Shown here in pieces: positions 9,601-17,310 of a stretch of 58,634 bases of DNA. Every line of letters begins with the position of its first letter. Positions within the stretch are counted from its first letter, which is position 1. The DNA is from Vreelandella subglaciescola (GTDB lineage Bacteria; Pseudomonadota; Gammaproteobacteria; Pseudomonadales; Halomonadaceae). Position numbers and translations under genes: made by a program. The stretch covers positions 1 through 58,634 of the forward strand of contig JAKDRW010000007.1 of NCBI GenBank assembly GCA_030454225.1. Direction: 5' to 3'. The notes beneath the pieces are model-generated. The model saw nothing but the letters and a program-made list of their open reading frames with translations, was not told the DNA's origin and made no database searches.

Positions 9601-10738
9601 GCGCAAACACGCGGTTTTGCTCGGCGTTGGACAAGCGCGCGTAGAGCGGCAAAATCTCGGTGCCCTTAAGATCGGCGCGGCGCAGAGTGTCGGCGGTTTC
9701 GCGGATCTCACGCTCGCCGGGCAAGAACACCAGCACATCGCGCGGGCCGTGCAGCCAGCGGTTTTCGCGTTCGACCTGCTCAATTTCTGCCACCGCTTGA
9801 ACGATGCCTTCCTGCAGGGTGCTGTCGTCTTCGTCGTCGGCCTCGCGCGTAAGCGGGCGATAGCGTACCTCGACCGGGTAGGTACGCCCGGTCACCTCGA
9901 CCACCGGCGCGGGGCGATTCGGCGTGCCAAAATGGGCGGAGAAGCGCTCCACGTCGATCGTTGCCGAGGTGATAATCACTTTGAGATCGGGGCGCTTAGG
10001 CAGCAGCCGCTTGAGATAGCCGAGCAGAAAATCGATGTTCAGGCTGCGCTCGTGGGCCTCGTCGATAATGATCGTATCGTAGCGCCACAGCATTGGGTCG
10101 TGCCGGGTCTCGGCCAGCAGGATGCCGTCGGTCATCAGCTTGACCAGGGTGGTATCGCGGCTCTGATCGGTAAAGCGCACCTGATAGCCCACCTGATCCC
10201 CCAGCGGCGTGGCAAGCTCCTCGGCCAGGCGTGTGGCGACGCTACGCGCCGCCAGCCGACGCGGCTGGGTATGCCCGATCAGCCCGCGCCGGCCGCGCCC
10301 CAACTCGAGGCTTATTTTGGGCAGCTGGGTGGTTTTACCCGACCCTGTTTCGCCAGCCACAATCACCACCTGATGCTCGTCGAGCGCCTTGAGAATATCC
10401 TCGCGCCGCTCGACCACCGGCAGTTCCGGGGGGTAGTTCAGGGCGACGCGCTGCCCCCGACGCGCCTGCACCAACCGCCCGGCGCGCTCCACCTCGCGAG
10501 TCACTTCATCGAGACCGCGATCCACCGGCTTGCCGTCGCGCAGACGGCGCTCAACCCCAGCAAGGCGGCGCTCCACGCGCTGGGTATCGCGCAGCATCAA
10601 CGCGGCGGCGGCCTTGCGCAGCCCTTTCAGGCGGTCGGCATGGCTGGCCCCGGCATCAGCCCAAGGCGGCGTTATGGTGGACGTATCTGAGGTATCGGCA
10701 GTCACGGTCGGATCAATTCCATCAGCAGGTGCAGGCAC
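6686..10738 (-). CDS. hrpA: ATP-dependent RNA helicase HrpA
   Basis: This is a DEAH-box helicase of 1350 residues, slightly longer than E. coli HrpA (1300), which rescues stalled ribosomes and remodels RNA. Visible motifs are Walker A GETGSGKT at 129-136, DEAH at 226-229, SAT at 258-260, TNVAETSLTVPG, and QRKGRCGR as motif VI. The helicase-associated domain and the long HrpA-specific C-terminal region (ending FAQQLGTAMPVSVKRL) follow. The track start is a GTG at 10738 with a weak ribosome site. The first 35 residues are low-complexity and the true start could be a little downstream. It is separated from the tautomerase by a strong palindrome. Confidence 0.96.
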   Translation of the reverse strand: MPAPADGIDPTVTADTSDTSTITPPWADAGASHADRLKGLRKAAAALMLRDTQRVERRLAGVERRLRDGKPVDRGLDEVTREVERAGRLVQARRGQRVALNYPPELPVVERREDILKALDEHQVVIVAGETGSGKTTQLPKISLELGRGRRGLIGHTQPRRLAARSVATRLAEELATPLGDQVGYQVRFTDQSRDTTLVKLMTDGILLAETRHDPMLWRYDTIIIDEAHERSLNIDFLLGYLKRLLPKRPDLKVIITSATIDVERFSAHFGTPNRPAPVVEVTGRTYPVEVRYRPLTREADDEDDSTLQEGIVQAVAEIEQVERENRWLHGPRDVLVFLPGEREIRETADTLRRADLKGTEILPLYARLSNAEQNRVFAPHRGRRIVLATNVAETSLTVPGIRYVIDPGLVRISRYSYRAKIQRLPVEPVSQASANQRKGRCGRIAEGVCIRLYGEDDFLARPEFTDPEIQRTNLASVILSMLALKLGSIEAFPFVDPPDSRFVKDGFRLLFELGAVSETNALTPLGRRIARLPVDPRLARMVLAGAERGSLRDVLVVVSALSIQDPRDRPADKRQAADQAHQRWHSPESDFVALINLWHGVQNAREALSGNQLRRWCREHYINYLRVREWHDTFRQLRQLLRDMDIEVPPPSPKDPEQSEEEARQLRRKTSGKLHQALLSGLLSNLGMLTENREYLGARNRKFVIHPGSGLAKKSPKWLMTFELIETSRLFARMVAKIDPAWIEPQAGHLVKRSHSDPHWEMKRAQVVANEQVTLFGLPIVSGRSVHFGTIAPQESRELFIRRALVEGEFRTQGEFFTYNRALVEEVEALEDRARRRDILVDEDTLFEFYDARVPADIVNGKGFEHWRKKAEQHAPNLLKFDLDALKARAAEDVTRAQYPDYLTLGGVSYPVSYHFSPGAEDDGVTLTVPAAMLSQLPTHALEWLVPGLLRDKCIALLKSLPKSLRRQVVPIPDRVDAALETFVPNERPLTEALGEFIRRRTGTRVSPDDWRLEQLEPHLVMNLRVVGHDGQTLGQGRDARALEKRFEDAASRGAQALAAQVSQAPALEALPAEALPESRVTEQAGIRVEAYPALIKDGDAFSVALLDHPAKAEAAHREGVARMAMAQRPNWVKAIKQLSGVTRCALLFAKVGSKQALVEDLVLAVFTRVVAVDPLPRSAPALEQRLAEVEGAIVPQAETLLDQAHAALKEHLAVTQVLKGRLNFAIALVYSDIKAQMQRLVYPGFLCDAGEWLIHYPRYMQAALIRLEKAPRERGRDQMLMGEVQALETRFDARRESERRGRVEAPELVAFGWWLQELRVSLFAQQLGTAMPVSVKRLEKHWQDITRV

Positions 10739-10779
10739 GGCTCGTTTAAATGCCTGTTCATAACGACATATTCATAAGC

Positions 10780-10809
10780 ACTCAGCCCGCTCAATTGAGC
10801 GGGCTGAGT
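10780..10809. terminator. 30-base perfect palindrome, probable terminator
   Basis: The arms ACTCAGCCCGCTCAA and TTGAGCGGGCTGAGT (10780-10794 and 10795-10809) are perfect complements, giving a hairpin with an AATT tip. It lies 51 bases past the stop of the tautomerase gene and 41 bases ahead of hrpA, both on the minus strand. No strong T-run follows on either strand, so termination is likely but not certain. Confidence 0.65.
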
Positions 10810-10860
10810 ATTGTAACGCTTTCAGGCAGGCGGCACCTACCCCAGTGCGTTAGCGCGAGC

Positions 10861-11064
10861 TTACGACGACTTATCGGCGCGGCGCTTGGCGACGGATTCG
10901 CCGGCAACGCCAAAGTCCTGAACGTCAACGTCGGAGAGCAGAATGCGGACGCTTTCGGGCGTGCAGTCGACCGACTCAACGCAGGCGTCGGTAACGTTTT
11001 TGATCAGCGTTTCTTTCTGCTCGGCGGTGCGGCCTTCGATAAGCTGGATATTGACAATCGGCAT
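10861..11064 (-). CDS. 4-oxalocrotonate tautomerase family protein
   Basis: This is a small tautomerase-superfamily protein of 67 residues. After removal of Met the N-terminal proline (MPIVNIQL) is the catalytic base of the family. The helix EQKETLIKNVTDAC and the ESVRILLSDV strand match the 4-OT fold, which assembles as a hexamer. Members isomerise 2-hydroxymuconate or act on other enols. No aromatic meta-cleavage genes are nearby, so the substrate is unknown. A GGAG site precedes the ATG by seven bases. AT-rich sequence lies just upstream. Confidence 0.88.
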   Translation of the reverse strand: MPIVNIQLIEGRTAEQKETLIKNVTDACVESVDCTPESVRILLSDVDVQDFGVAGESVAKRRADKSS

Positions 11065-11109
11065 GACGGTCTCCGGGTTGCTGGAAAAAAATAATGGAAA
11101 TTGTTTTCA

Positions 11110-11152
11110 AAAATCCTGACAGCGCGATGATTCCAGCTTCGTGCCGCGCTGT
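11110..11152 (-). terminator. probable terminator downstream of fadD
   Basis: An 8-base inverted repeat, ACAGCGCG (11119-11126) and CGCGCTGT (11145-11152), is followed on the minus strand by CAGGATTTTT. It lies 13 bases past the fadD stop. The 18-base loop is long, which lowers confidence. Confidence 0.45.
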
Positions 11153-11164
11153 AAAGCGCCGCCG

Positions 11165-12886
11165 CTAGTCGGCGCTGCCGCGGGATTTACCTTCATCGCG
11201 CAGCTGGCGGCGCAGCACCTTGCCTACACTGCTCTTGGGCAGCTCGTCGCGAAACTCCACGTGCCTGGGCACCTTATAGCCCGCCAGCTCTTTTTTGCAC
11301 CAGCGCCGCAGGGTATCAGCATCAAGCTCCTCGCCTTTGGCGACGACATAAAGCTTGATCGCCTCACCGCTGTCATCATCGTTAATCCCCACCGCGGCGG
11401 CTTCCAGCACGTCGGGGTGGGCGGTCACCACGTCTTCGATTTCATTCGGATAAACGTTGAAGCCAGACACCAGAATCATGTCTTTCTTGCGATCCACAAT
11501 GCGGATATAGCCGTCGTCCTGGAGTACGCCGATATCGCCGGTGGCAAACCAGCCGTCCTGGACCGCGTGCAGCGTGTCTTCTTCACATGGCCAATAGCCT
11601 TTCATCACCTGCGGACCTTTGACGCACAGCTCGCCAGGCTTTCCAAACGCGACTGCCTGGCCTTCGGGATCAACCACCTTGATCGTCGTGCCCGCGACCG
11701 GCTTGCCAATGCTGCCCAGCTGAATGGCATCGCTTGGGTTAAAGCTGACTATCGGTGAGGTTTCGGTCAGTCCGTAGCCCTCGGCGATGGGGCAGCCGGT
11801 CACCTCGTGCCAGCGCTTTGCGGCCGTGCTGGTCAACGCCATGCCGCCGGAAATGGTCAGGTGCAGCGACGAGAAATCCAACTGTTTGAAGTCATCCCGC
11901 TGGCACAGCGCGTTAAACAGCGTATTCAGGCCGATAAAACCGGTAAAGGGCAGGCCTTTGAGCTCTTTGACGAAGCCGTCCAGATCGCGGGGGTTGGGAA
12001 TCAGCAGCGAATGGTTGCCGGTATCGACCAAAAACAGACAGTTCACGGTAAACGTATAGATGTGATACACCGGCAGCGGCGCGATCACCAGCTCCTCCCC
12101 TTCTCTAATGTTACCGCCGATGGCCGTGCGCGCCTGCACCATGTTGGCCACCAGATTGCGATGGGTCAGCATCGCGCCTTTGGGTTTGCCCGTGGTGCCG
12201 CCGGTATACTGCAGCGCCGCCAGGTCATCCAGCCCGCAGGCAACATCCTTATGACCCAGCGTGCTGCCCCTGCGCAGCGCCTGACGAAAAGGCGTCGCAT
12301 CGGGCAACGAATACGCCGGCACCATTTTCTTCACGTGCCTGACCACGGCGTTGACCACCCAGCGTTTGGGCGCATCGTGCAAATCGGCAAGCTCGGTGAC
12401 CAGCACGTGGCGGATGTCGGTTTTCCCCTGCACCCGCTCGAGCTTGGCGGCCATGTTGGCAAGAATCACGATCGCTTTGGCGCCGCTATCCTTGAACTGA
12501 TGCGCCATTTCGCGCTCGGTGTAGAGCGGGTTGGTATTGACTACTACCATTCCCGCGCGCAGCGCGCCAAAAACCGCCACCGGGAACTGCAGCACGTTGG
12601 GCAGCTGAATGGCGACGCGGTCGCCGGGTTCAAGGTCGGTTGTGTGGGTCAGCCAGGCGGCAAAGTTCGCCGACAGGCGATCCAGCTCGTTGAAACTCAG
12701 CGTTTTTCCCATGCAGGTAAAGGCGGGCTTGGTGCCAAAGCGCTTGACGGCTTTATGCAACACGTCGGTAATCGAGCTGTAGCGCTCAAGCCCTTCAAGC
12801 GCGGGCCCGTTGAGCACCGACTCGACGGGCACCGAGCCGTTGGCGACCGTGCCCTCAGGCGCTGGGGAAGAGGCGTGTTCGCTCAT
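11165..12886 (-). CDS. fadD: long-chain fatty acid-CoA ligase
   Basis: This is an AMP-forming acyl-CoA synthetase of 573 residues that activates fatty acids with ATP and CoA at the inner face of the membrane for beta-oxidation. The adenylation signature YTGGTTGKPKG is at 227-237, YGLTETSP at 371-378, GWFATGD at about 445-451 and DRKKDMILVSGFNVYPNE at 465-482. The C-terminal PKSSVGKVLRR carries the catalytic lysine. The first 35 residues are a variable extension. A GGAGA precedes the ATG. A PsrA-like palindrome about 125 bases upstream suggests repression relieved by long-chain fatty acids, as in Pseudomonas. No second fadD copy is present here. Confidence 0.94.
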   Translation of the reverse strand: MSEHASSPAPEGTVANGSVPVESVLNGPALEGLERYSSITDVLHKAVKRFGTKPAFTCMGKTLSFNELDRLSANFAAWLTHTTDLEPGDRVAIQLPNVLQFPVAVFGALRAGMVVVNTNPLYTEREMAHQFKDSGAKAIVILANMAAKLERVQGKTDIRHVLVTELADLHDAPKRWVVNAVVRHVKKMVPAYSLPDATPFRQALRRGSTLGHKDVACGLDDLAALQYTGGTTGKPKGAMLTHRNLVANMVQARTAIGGNIREGEELVIAPLPVYHIYTFTVNCLFLVDTGNHSLLIPNPRDLDGFVKELKGLPFTGFIGLNTLFNALCQRDDFKQLDFSSLHLTISGGMALTSTAAKRWHEVTGCPIAEGYGLTETSPIVSFNPSDAIQLGSIGKPVAGTTIKVVDPEGQAVAFGKPGELCVKGPQVMKGYWPCEEDTLHAVQDGWFATGDIGVLQDDGYIRIVDRKKDMILVSGFNVYPNEIEDVVTAHPDVLEAAAVGINDDDSGEAIKLYVVAKGEELDADTLRRWCKKELAGYKVPRHVEFRDELPKSSVGKVLRRQLRDEGKSRGSAD

Positions 12887-13011
12887 CGGCAGTCTCCGCT
12901 ATTCATGTCGATGTGGTAACCGACTTTGTTGTTGTTTCACGCATTAAAGCTATCGATTCACTCCATACAACTCACCATATACAACCCGCCACGGGCTGTA
13001 AAACGACCGAT

Positions 13012-13027
13012 TGAAACTTTTGTTTCA
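13012..13027. promoter_or_regulatory. PsrA-like operator upstream of fadD
   Basis: The sequence TGAAAC-TTTT-GTTTCA is a perfect inverted repeat. It fits the published PsrA consensus, C/GAAAC-N2-4-GTTTG/C. PsrA is the TetR-family sensor of long-chain fatty acids in pseudomonads. It is 126-141 bases ahead of the fadD ATG and just beyond the end of the amidotransferase gene. A weak TTTACA lies on the minus strand right after it. The psrA gene itself is not in the window. Confidence 0.55.
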
Positions 13028-13041
13028 TTTCCACCCTTGGT

Positions 13042-13860
13042 CTAATACGCGCCGCCCGTATTGGCTAACGGCTCGCTGGCCGCAGTCGTATAGCGCGCCT
13101 GAATTTCGCCGTTTTGCCATACCAAAAGCTCGCCCGGTGCCATGCGCTGCCACTTCTCGTTGTGCGTCAGCGGCTCGGTGGCAATCACCGAGACAATGTC
13201 GTCGGGCGTAGTGTGCTCGACAAAATTGACCGTCAACTCGGCGTCGGAAAGCTCCGCCTCACCGAAGGGCGCACGGCGGGTAATATGCGCAAGCTTAGTC
13301 GAGCAAAACGTATACAGGTAGTCGCCGTCGGACAGCAGCAGGTTAAACACGCCCAGCGCCCGCAGGCGCTCGCACAGCGCGTGCAAATACTTCCAGAGCC
13401 GCTGCGGCTCGTCCGGCGGCGCAGGAAACTCGCGGCGCAGCTCGCCCAGCAAAAAGCAGCAGGCATGTTCGCTGTCGGTGCTTCCCACCGGCGTATAGCT
13501 ACCCAGCGGCAGGTCTTGCCAACCTGCCAACTGGCCGTTGTGCGCGTAGCACCACGGCCGCCCCCACATTTCGCGGGTGAACGGGTGAGTGTTGGCCAGC
13601 GTGACGTCGCCCACATTGGCCTGGCGAATATGGCTGATCACCACGTGGGATTTGATCGGGTAGTCGCAAATCAGCCGCGCGATGGGCGAGTCCACCGACG
13701 GGTGCGGATCGCGAAATTCGCGGTAGCCGCCCTGCTCGTAAAACGCGATGCCCCAGCCGTCGCGATGCGGGCCGGTGCCGCCGCCGCGGTGAAGAAAACC
13801 GGCAAAACTGAAGCAGATATCCGTCGGTACGTTGGCGCTCATGCCCAAAAGCTCACACAT
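13042..13860 (-). CDS. class II glutamine amidotransferase, YafJ type
   Basis: This 272-residue protein has the Ntn-hydrolase glutaminase fold of GATase type 2. Cys2, exposed after Met removal (MCELLGMSAN), is the nucleophile. The RGGGTGPHRDGWGIAFY segment, SHIRQANVG, THPFTREMWGRPWCYAHNGQL and the STDSEHACCFLLGEL stretch match the YafJ/EgtC-like family. It has no synthetase domain, so it is either a stand-alone amidase or supplies ammonia to an unknown partner. Family members in ergothioneine synthesis act on gamma-glutamyl amides, but no egt genes are nearby. A GAAAGGAG site is six bases before the ATG. Confidence 0.9.
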   Translation of the reverse strand: MCELLGMSANVPTDICFSFAGFLHRGGGTGPHRDGWGIAFYEQGGYREFRDPHPSVDSPIARLICDYPIKSHVVISHIRQANVGDVTLANTHPFTREMWGRPWCYAHNGQLAGWQDLPLGSYTPVGSTDSEHACCFLLGELRREFPAPPDEPQRLWKYLHALCERLRALGVFNLLLSDGDYLYTFCSTKLAHITRRAPFGEAELSDAELTVNFVEHTTPDDIVSVIATEPLTHNEKWQRMAPGELLVWQNGEIQARYTTAASEPLANTGGAY

Positions 13861-13907
13861 CGCTGACTCCTTTCATTGCCTCACGCCCACTGCGTGGCGC
13901 TGGATGC

Positions 13908-14357
13908 TTAACCGATTATCGGCTCGCGACGGCGGGGAGCGGGCTCGGCAGGCGCCGCCTCGGCGTGCCGACCGGACGACGGCGGCGTGCGGTCGCTGCC
14001 TTGAAGGCTGGGGCTGGGGCGACGCCACCACCACATCGCGATACCGATAAGTGCGCCCAGCGCCACGCCAGCGATCAGCCACAGCAGGCCCGTGCCAAAC
14101 GCCGCCGAATCTCCTTCTAAAAAGCCCATCGCCGCGACCATCGCCGACGGCGCCCAGCCGGTATAGAACTCGCCTTCCTCTACCAGCGGCAGGGTGAACG
14201 TGGCCGGCATCCACATCGCCCCGCCAATCGCCCAGGTCAGCGGCAGGCGCATCAGCCGCGGCAAAAACGCCAGCGCCAGATACACCGCGCCCAGTACCAG
14301 AATCGAAACCCCGTAATAGGTCAACCAAAGCAGTGACATTGAATCTGCAAACAGCAT
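13908..14357 (-). CDS. small membrane protein of unknown function
   Basis: I do not recognise this 149-residue protein. It has a hydrophobic segment at about 8-32, a weaker one at 42-60, possibly one near 68-80, and a strong one at 86-111 ending in WWWRR. The hydrophilic tail (112-149) is rich in Pro, Ser and Arg. The ATG at 14357 has AGAGGAG four bases upstream; the frame extends to 14516 but that part overlaps the divergent peptidase. A perfect hairpin (14370-14387) lies immediately ahead of its ribosome site. It ends 47 bases before the amidotransferase start, on the same strand, and may be co-transcribed with it. Confidence 0.7.
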   Translation of the reverse strand: MLFADSMSLLWLTYYGVSILVLGAVYLALAFLPRLMRLPLTWAIGGAMWMPATFTLPLVEEGEFYTGWAPSAMVAAMGFLEGDSAAFGTGLLWLIAGVALGALIGIAMWWWRRPSPSLQGSDRTPPSSGRHAEAAPAEPAPRRREPIIG

Positions 14358-14369
14358 AATACTCCTCTG

Positions 14370-14387
14370 GCGGATGCCAGCATCCGC
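14370..14387. repeat. perfect inverted repeat at a divergent gene start
   Basis: GCGGATGC-CA-GCATCCGC sits in the 59-base gap between the membrane protein start (14357) and the peptidase start (14417). On the minus strand its 3' arm is two bases from the AGAGGAG ribosome site. It could be an operator for both genes or an RNA hairpin that affects translation of the membrane protein. Confidence 0.6.
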
Positions 14388-14416
14388 GTTACATTTTTCG
14401 TTATGGTACCCGTCAA

Positions 14417-16534
14417 TTGAAAAAAGCACAGCCCGATAATACCGAGCTTTCGCCGGTGGCACGCGACTTTCGTCCCCATGACCCCGAGTGGTACTGGCTT
14501 GAACACAGCGAAGCACCCGAGGTCGAGGCGTTTATTGACGCTGCCAACGCCGAACACGAAGCGTGGTTTACACCGCTCAAGCCGCTAGCCGACGCGCTTT
14601 ATCACAGCCATCTGGCCCGGCGCGAGCTGGCCCTCTCAAGCCTTGAGACCCCACTTGACCACTATACGTTCTATAGTGAAACCGCCGCTGATGCCGACTA
14701 CCCGCGCTGGTGGCGCTACCCCAACGGCGACCGCGACGCGCGCGAATGCTTTTTTGACGTCCCCGAGCGCGCCGCTGGGCATGTTTTTTATGACATCGGC
14801 GACATGGCGCTAACGCCCGACGAACGGTGGCTGGCGTGGACCGAAGACACCCAGGGCGACGAGCGTTTTAGCCTGTGGATCAAGGCGCTGCCCGGCGGTG
14901 GCGCCCAGCGCGTGCTGGAGGATATTGGCCCCGCGCTGTGCTGGGCCGAAGATCAGCGCGACGGCGCCGCCACGCTGCTGTTCACCCGCTTTGACGCCAC
15001 CCAGCGCCCCGACAGCGTGTGGCGCTTGCCGCTGACGCTCGGCGATCAGGTCGGTACCGGCGTGGCGCAGCTGATCTGGCGCGAAGACGACCCCGAGTTC
15101 TGGGTGGGAATGGACAAAACCCGTTCGCGGCGCTGGATCATGCTGGAAAGCGCCTCCAAGGACACCAGCGAAACCCACCTGATACCCGCCGCGGAGCCGG
15201 GCACCGCGCCGCGGTGCTTGCACCCGCGCGACGCCGGCGTTGAAGCCAGCCTTGACCACCGCCCGGGCTTTTTCTATCGCCTGCACAACCGCGGAGGGAC
15301 GCACTTTCAGCTGGACGTAACGGCGGAAGACGCCGCGCTGAAACGCCTCGACCAGGCCGACTGGCAAACGCTGGTAGCGCACCGCGAAAGCGCCACCCTT
15401 GAGGGCATCGACGCCTTTGCCTGGGGGCTGGTGCTGGCCGAGCGCGACCATGCTCTGGCGCAGGTAACGCTGCGCCGGCTGATATTCGACGCGACTCACT
15501 ACCCTATTGGCGATAGCGTGCTTGCGCTGCCCGAAACGCCCTGTTCGCAGCTGCTGGAAGACGCACCGCACTTTGCCACCCAAACGCTTACGCTGCGCGA
15601 GGAGTCCTTTACCCAGCCGCCGCGCTGGATCGAGCTTGACTTGGCAAGCGGCGAGCGTCGCGTGATCAAAACGCTGCCGCTGTACGGCGACCTGATGCCC
15701 GATCAGCTCACCAGCCGGCGCATATGGGCCCAAAGCGCCGACGGCGAAAGCGTGCCGGTATCCGTGATCATGCGCGCCGACCTGGCCGGCCGGCCGCTGC
15801 CCACGCTGCTTTACGGCTACGGCGCCTACGGCGACCCGCAGGATCCGTGGTTCTCGATCGCCCGGCTGGAGCTGCTCAACCGCGGGGTGGCCTTTGCCGT
15901 AGCGCACGTACGCGGCGGCGGCGAACGCGGCGAACCCTGGTATCTTAGTGGCAAAATGGAACACAAGGAAAACAGCTTCAACGACTTTCTCGCCGCTCGG
16001 GACGCACTGGTCGAGCAAGGCATCAGCTGCCCCGAGCGCATCGCCGCCTACGGCGCCAGCGCCGGCGGCCTACTGGTGGGCACCTGCGTCAACCGCGCCC
16101 CCGAGGCCTTCTGTGCCGCGGTGCTCGACGCTCCCTTTGTCGACGTGCTGCGCACCATGCAAAACCCCGACCTGCCGCTGACGACCGCCGAATACAGCGA
16201 ATGGGGCAACCCCGAAGACGCCGCAGTCGCCGCACGCATCGGCGGCTATTCGCCGGTGGATAACGTGACTTCCCAGGCCTACCCCGCGCTGTGGATCGAA
16301 GGCAGCTGGTTTGACACCCGGGTGGCCTATTGGGAGCCGGCCAAGCTCTACGCCAAGATCAGCCAGCATCAGCAGAACGTCGCACCGGTGCTGCTATACA
16401 CCGATATGCAAAGCGGCCACGGCGGCGCCTCGGGCCGGTTCAAAGCCTGGCGCGACGCCGCGCGGCAAGACGCGTTTATTCTCTGGGCGTTGGGGCTAAG
16501 CGACGTCCCGGCTACATCGGCAGCACGGCAATAA
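14417..16534 (+). CDS. S9 family oligopeptidase (oligopeptidase B-like)
   Basis: This is a 705-residue prolyl-oligopeptidase family serine peptidase with an N-terminal beta-propeller that gates the active site and a C-terminal alpha/beta hydrolase domain. It degrades short peptides in the cytoplasm. The triad is S548 (YGASAGG), D633 (FDTRVAYWEP) and H668 (SGHGGASGR). The GGGERGEPWYLSGK and NSFNDFLAARD stretches are characteristic of oligopeptidase B (cleavage after Arg or Lys), so that subfamily is favoured. The frame begins with a TTG at 14417 that lacks a ribosome site; a GTG at 14456 is an alternative. It is divergent from the membrane protein and convergent with ycgN, whose 3' end it overlaps by 23 bases. 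Confidence 0.9.
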   Translation: MKKAQPDNTELSPVARDFRPHDPEWYWLEHSEAPEVEAFIDAANAEHEAWFTPLKPLADALYHSHLARRELALSSLETPLDHYTFYSETAADADYPRWWRYPNGDRDARECFFDVPERAAGHVFYDIGDMALTPDERWLAWTEDTQGDERFSLWIKALPGGGAQRVLEDIGPALCWAEDQRDGAATLLFTRFDATQRPDSVWRLPLTLGDQVGTGVAQLIWREDDPEFWVGMDKTRSRRWIMLESASKDTSETHLIPAAEPGTAPRCLHPRDAGVEASLDHRPGFFYRLHNRGGTHFQLDVTAEDAALKRLDQADWQTLVAHRESATLEGIDAFAWGLVLAERDHALAQVTLRRLIFDATHYPIGDSVLALPETPCSQLLEDAPHFATQTLTLREESFTQPPRWIELDLASGERRVIKTLPLYGDLMPDQLTSRRIWAQSADGESVPVSVIMRADLAGRPLPTLLYGYGAYGDPQDPWFSIARLELLNRGVAFAVAHVRGGGERGEPWYLSGKMEHKENSFNDFLAARDALVEQGISCPERIAAYGASAGGLLVGTCVNRAPEAFCAAVLDAPFVDVLRTMQNPDLPLTTAEYSEWGNPEDAAVAARIGGYSPVDNVTSQAYPALWIEGSWFDTRVAYWEPAKLYAKISQHQQNVAPVLLYTDMQSGHGGASGRFKAWRDAARQDAFILWALGLSDVPATSAARQ

Positions 16535-16967
16535 TATGTTCTTCGAGGCGGTCATCGGGGACGTCGTCCTGAGAGACGGCGAAGCCGCGCACGCTAATGC
16601 CCTTGCGGTGCACGCGCTCGGCGTCGTTGCTGAGTAGCGGGTGCCAGCCGGCAAGCTTGCGGCCTTCGGCCACGCGCCGATAGCCGCAGGTGTGCGGCAG
16701 CCAGCCAAACTCCCTGACCAGCGCAGGCGTCAGCTGGGTGCAGTCGGGCACGCTGTCGAAGCGATTGGGGTAGTCGCTGCACTGGCAGCTGTGGGTATCC
16801 AAAAGCCGGCAGGCCACGTTGAGCACCGCGACTTCTTCGGTGTCTTCATCGTGAAGCTTGAGCAGGCAGCACTGCCCGCAGCCGTCGCAAAGCGCCTCCC
16901 ACTCGGCATCGTTGAGCTCCTCAAGGGCAAAGCGTTCCCAGAAGCGTTCGCGCATCGGCATGGCCAT
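16512..16967 (-). CDS. YcgN family cysteine-cluster protein
   Basis: This UPF0260 (YcgN) protein has 151 residues. Eight cysteines form the cluster signature: C27, C30, C33 and C34 in CDGCGQCC, then C53, C61, C63 and C76. They probably bind a metal or iron-sulfur cluster. The biochemical function is not established. The ATG at 16967 has GGAGGAG six bases upstream; the frame runs to 17087 but that extension overlaps ycgL and looks non-coding. It follows ycgL by 28 bases. The rnd-ycgL-ycgN order is common in pseudomonads and their relatives. Confidence 0.9.
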   Translation of the reverse strand: MAMPMRERFWERFALEELNDAEWEALCDGCGQCCLLKLHDEDTEEVAVLNVACRLLDTHSCQCSDYPNRFDSVPDCTQLTPALVREFGWLPHTCGYRRVAEGRKLAGWHPLLSNDAERVHRKGISVRGFAVSQDDVPDDRLEEHIIAVLPM

Positions 16968-16995
16968 CTGCTCTCCTCCACGGCTTGCAGCAAGC

Positions 16996-17310
16996 CTAGT
17001 AAACCGCCTGAGTGGGCGCCCGGTAAAGGTCGAGCAGGTAGTCCTCTTTCGCCGGCGGCATCTGAAAGTAAAACCCCTGATCGTCAATCGCTGCCAGCAC
17101 GTCGGCCGCGTTGACGCGCGCCAGCGGTTTGTCGGCGGTCAGCAGCATAGTGAATACCGCCACCGGCTTGCCGAAGCGTCCCAATAGCGCCTCGGGGACG
17201 TCAGCCAGCCCCCGGCGCTTGTCCACATACAAATACATTTCTTCCTTGCGCGAGCTTTTGAACACCTCGCAAATGAGACGCTCGGGCGTGCCCATTCTAG
17301 CTTCGGTCAT
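16996..17310 (-). CDS. YcgL domain-containing protein
   Basis: This is a short YcgL-family protein of 104 residues. The EVFKSSRKEEMYLYVDK start and the FGKPVAVFTMLLT core, ending near YYLL-like DYLLDLY, match the family, whose role is unknown. The ATG at 17310 overlaps the rnd stop codon (ATGA), and AAGGAGG lies just upstream within rnd, so the two are translationally coupled. The upstream extension to 17352 lies within rnd and is rejected as coding. Confidence 0.9.
   Translation of the reverse strand: MTEARMGTPERLICEVFKSSRKEEMYLYVDKRRGLADVPEALLGRFGKPVAVFTMLLTADKPLARVNAADVLAAIDDQGFYFQMPPAKEDYLLDLYRAPTQAVY

Noticed and set aside
9596..10690. A 364-residue plus-strand ORF inside hrpA
   Set aside because: It is a shadow of the GC-rich hrpA frame. 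Its composition is typical of antisense frames and no domain is recognisable.
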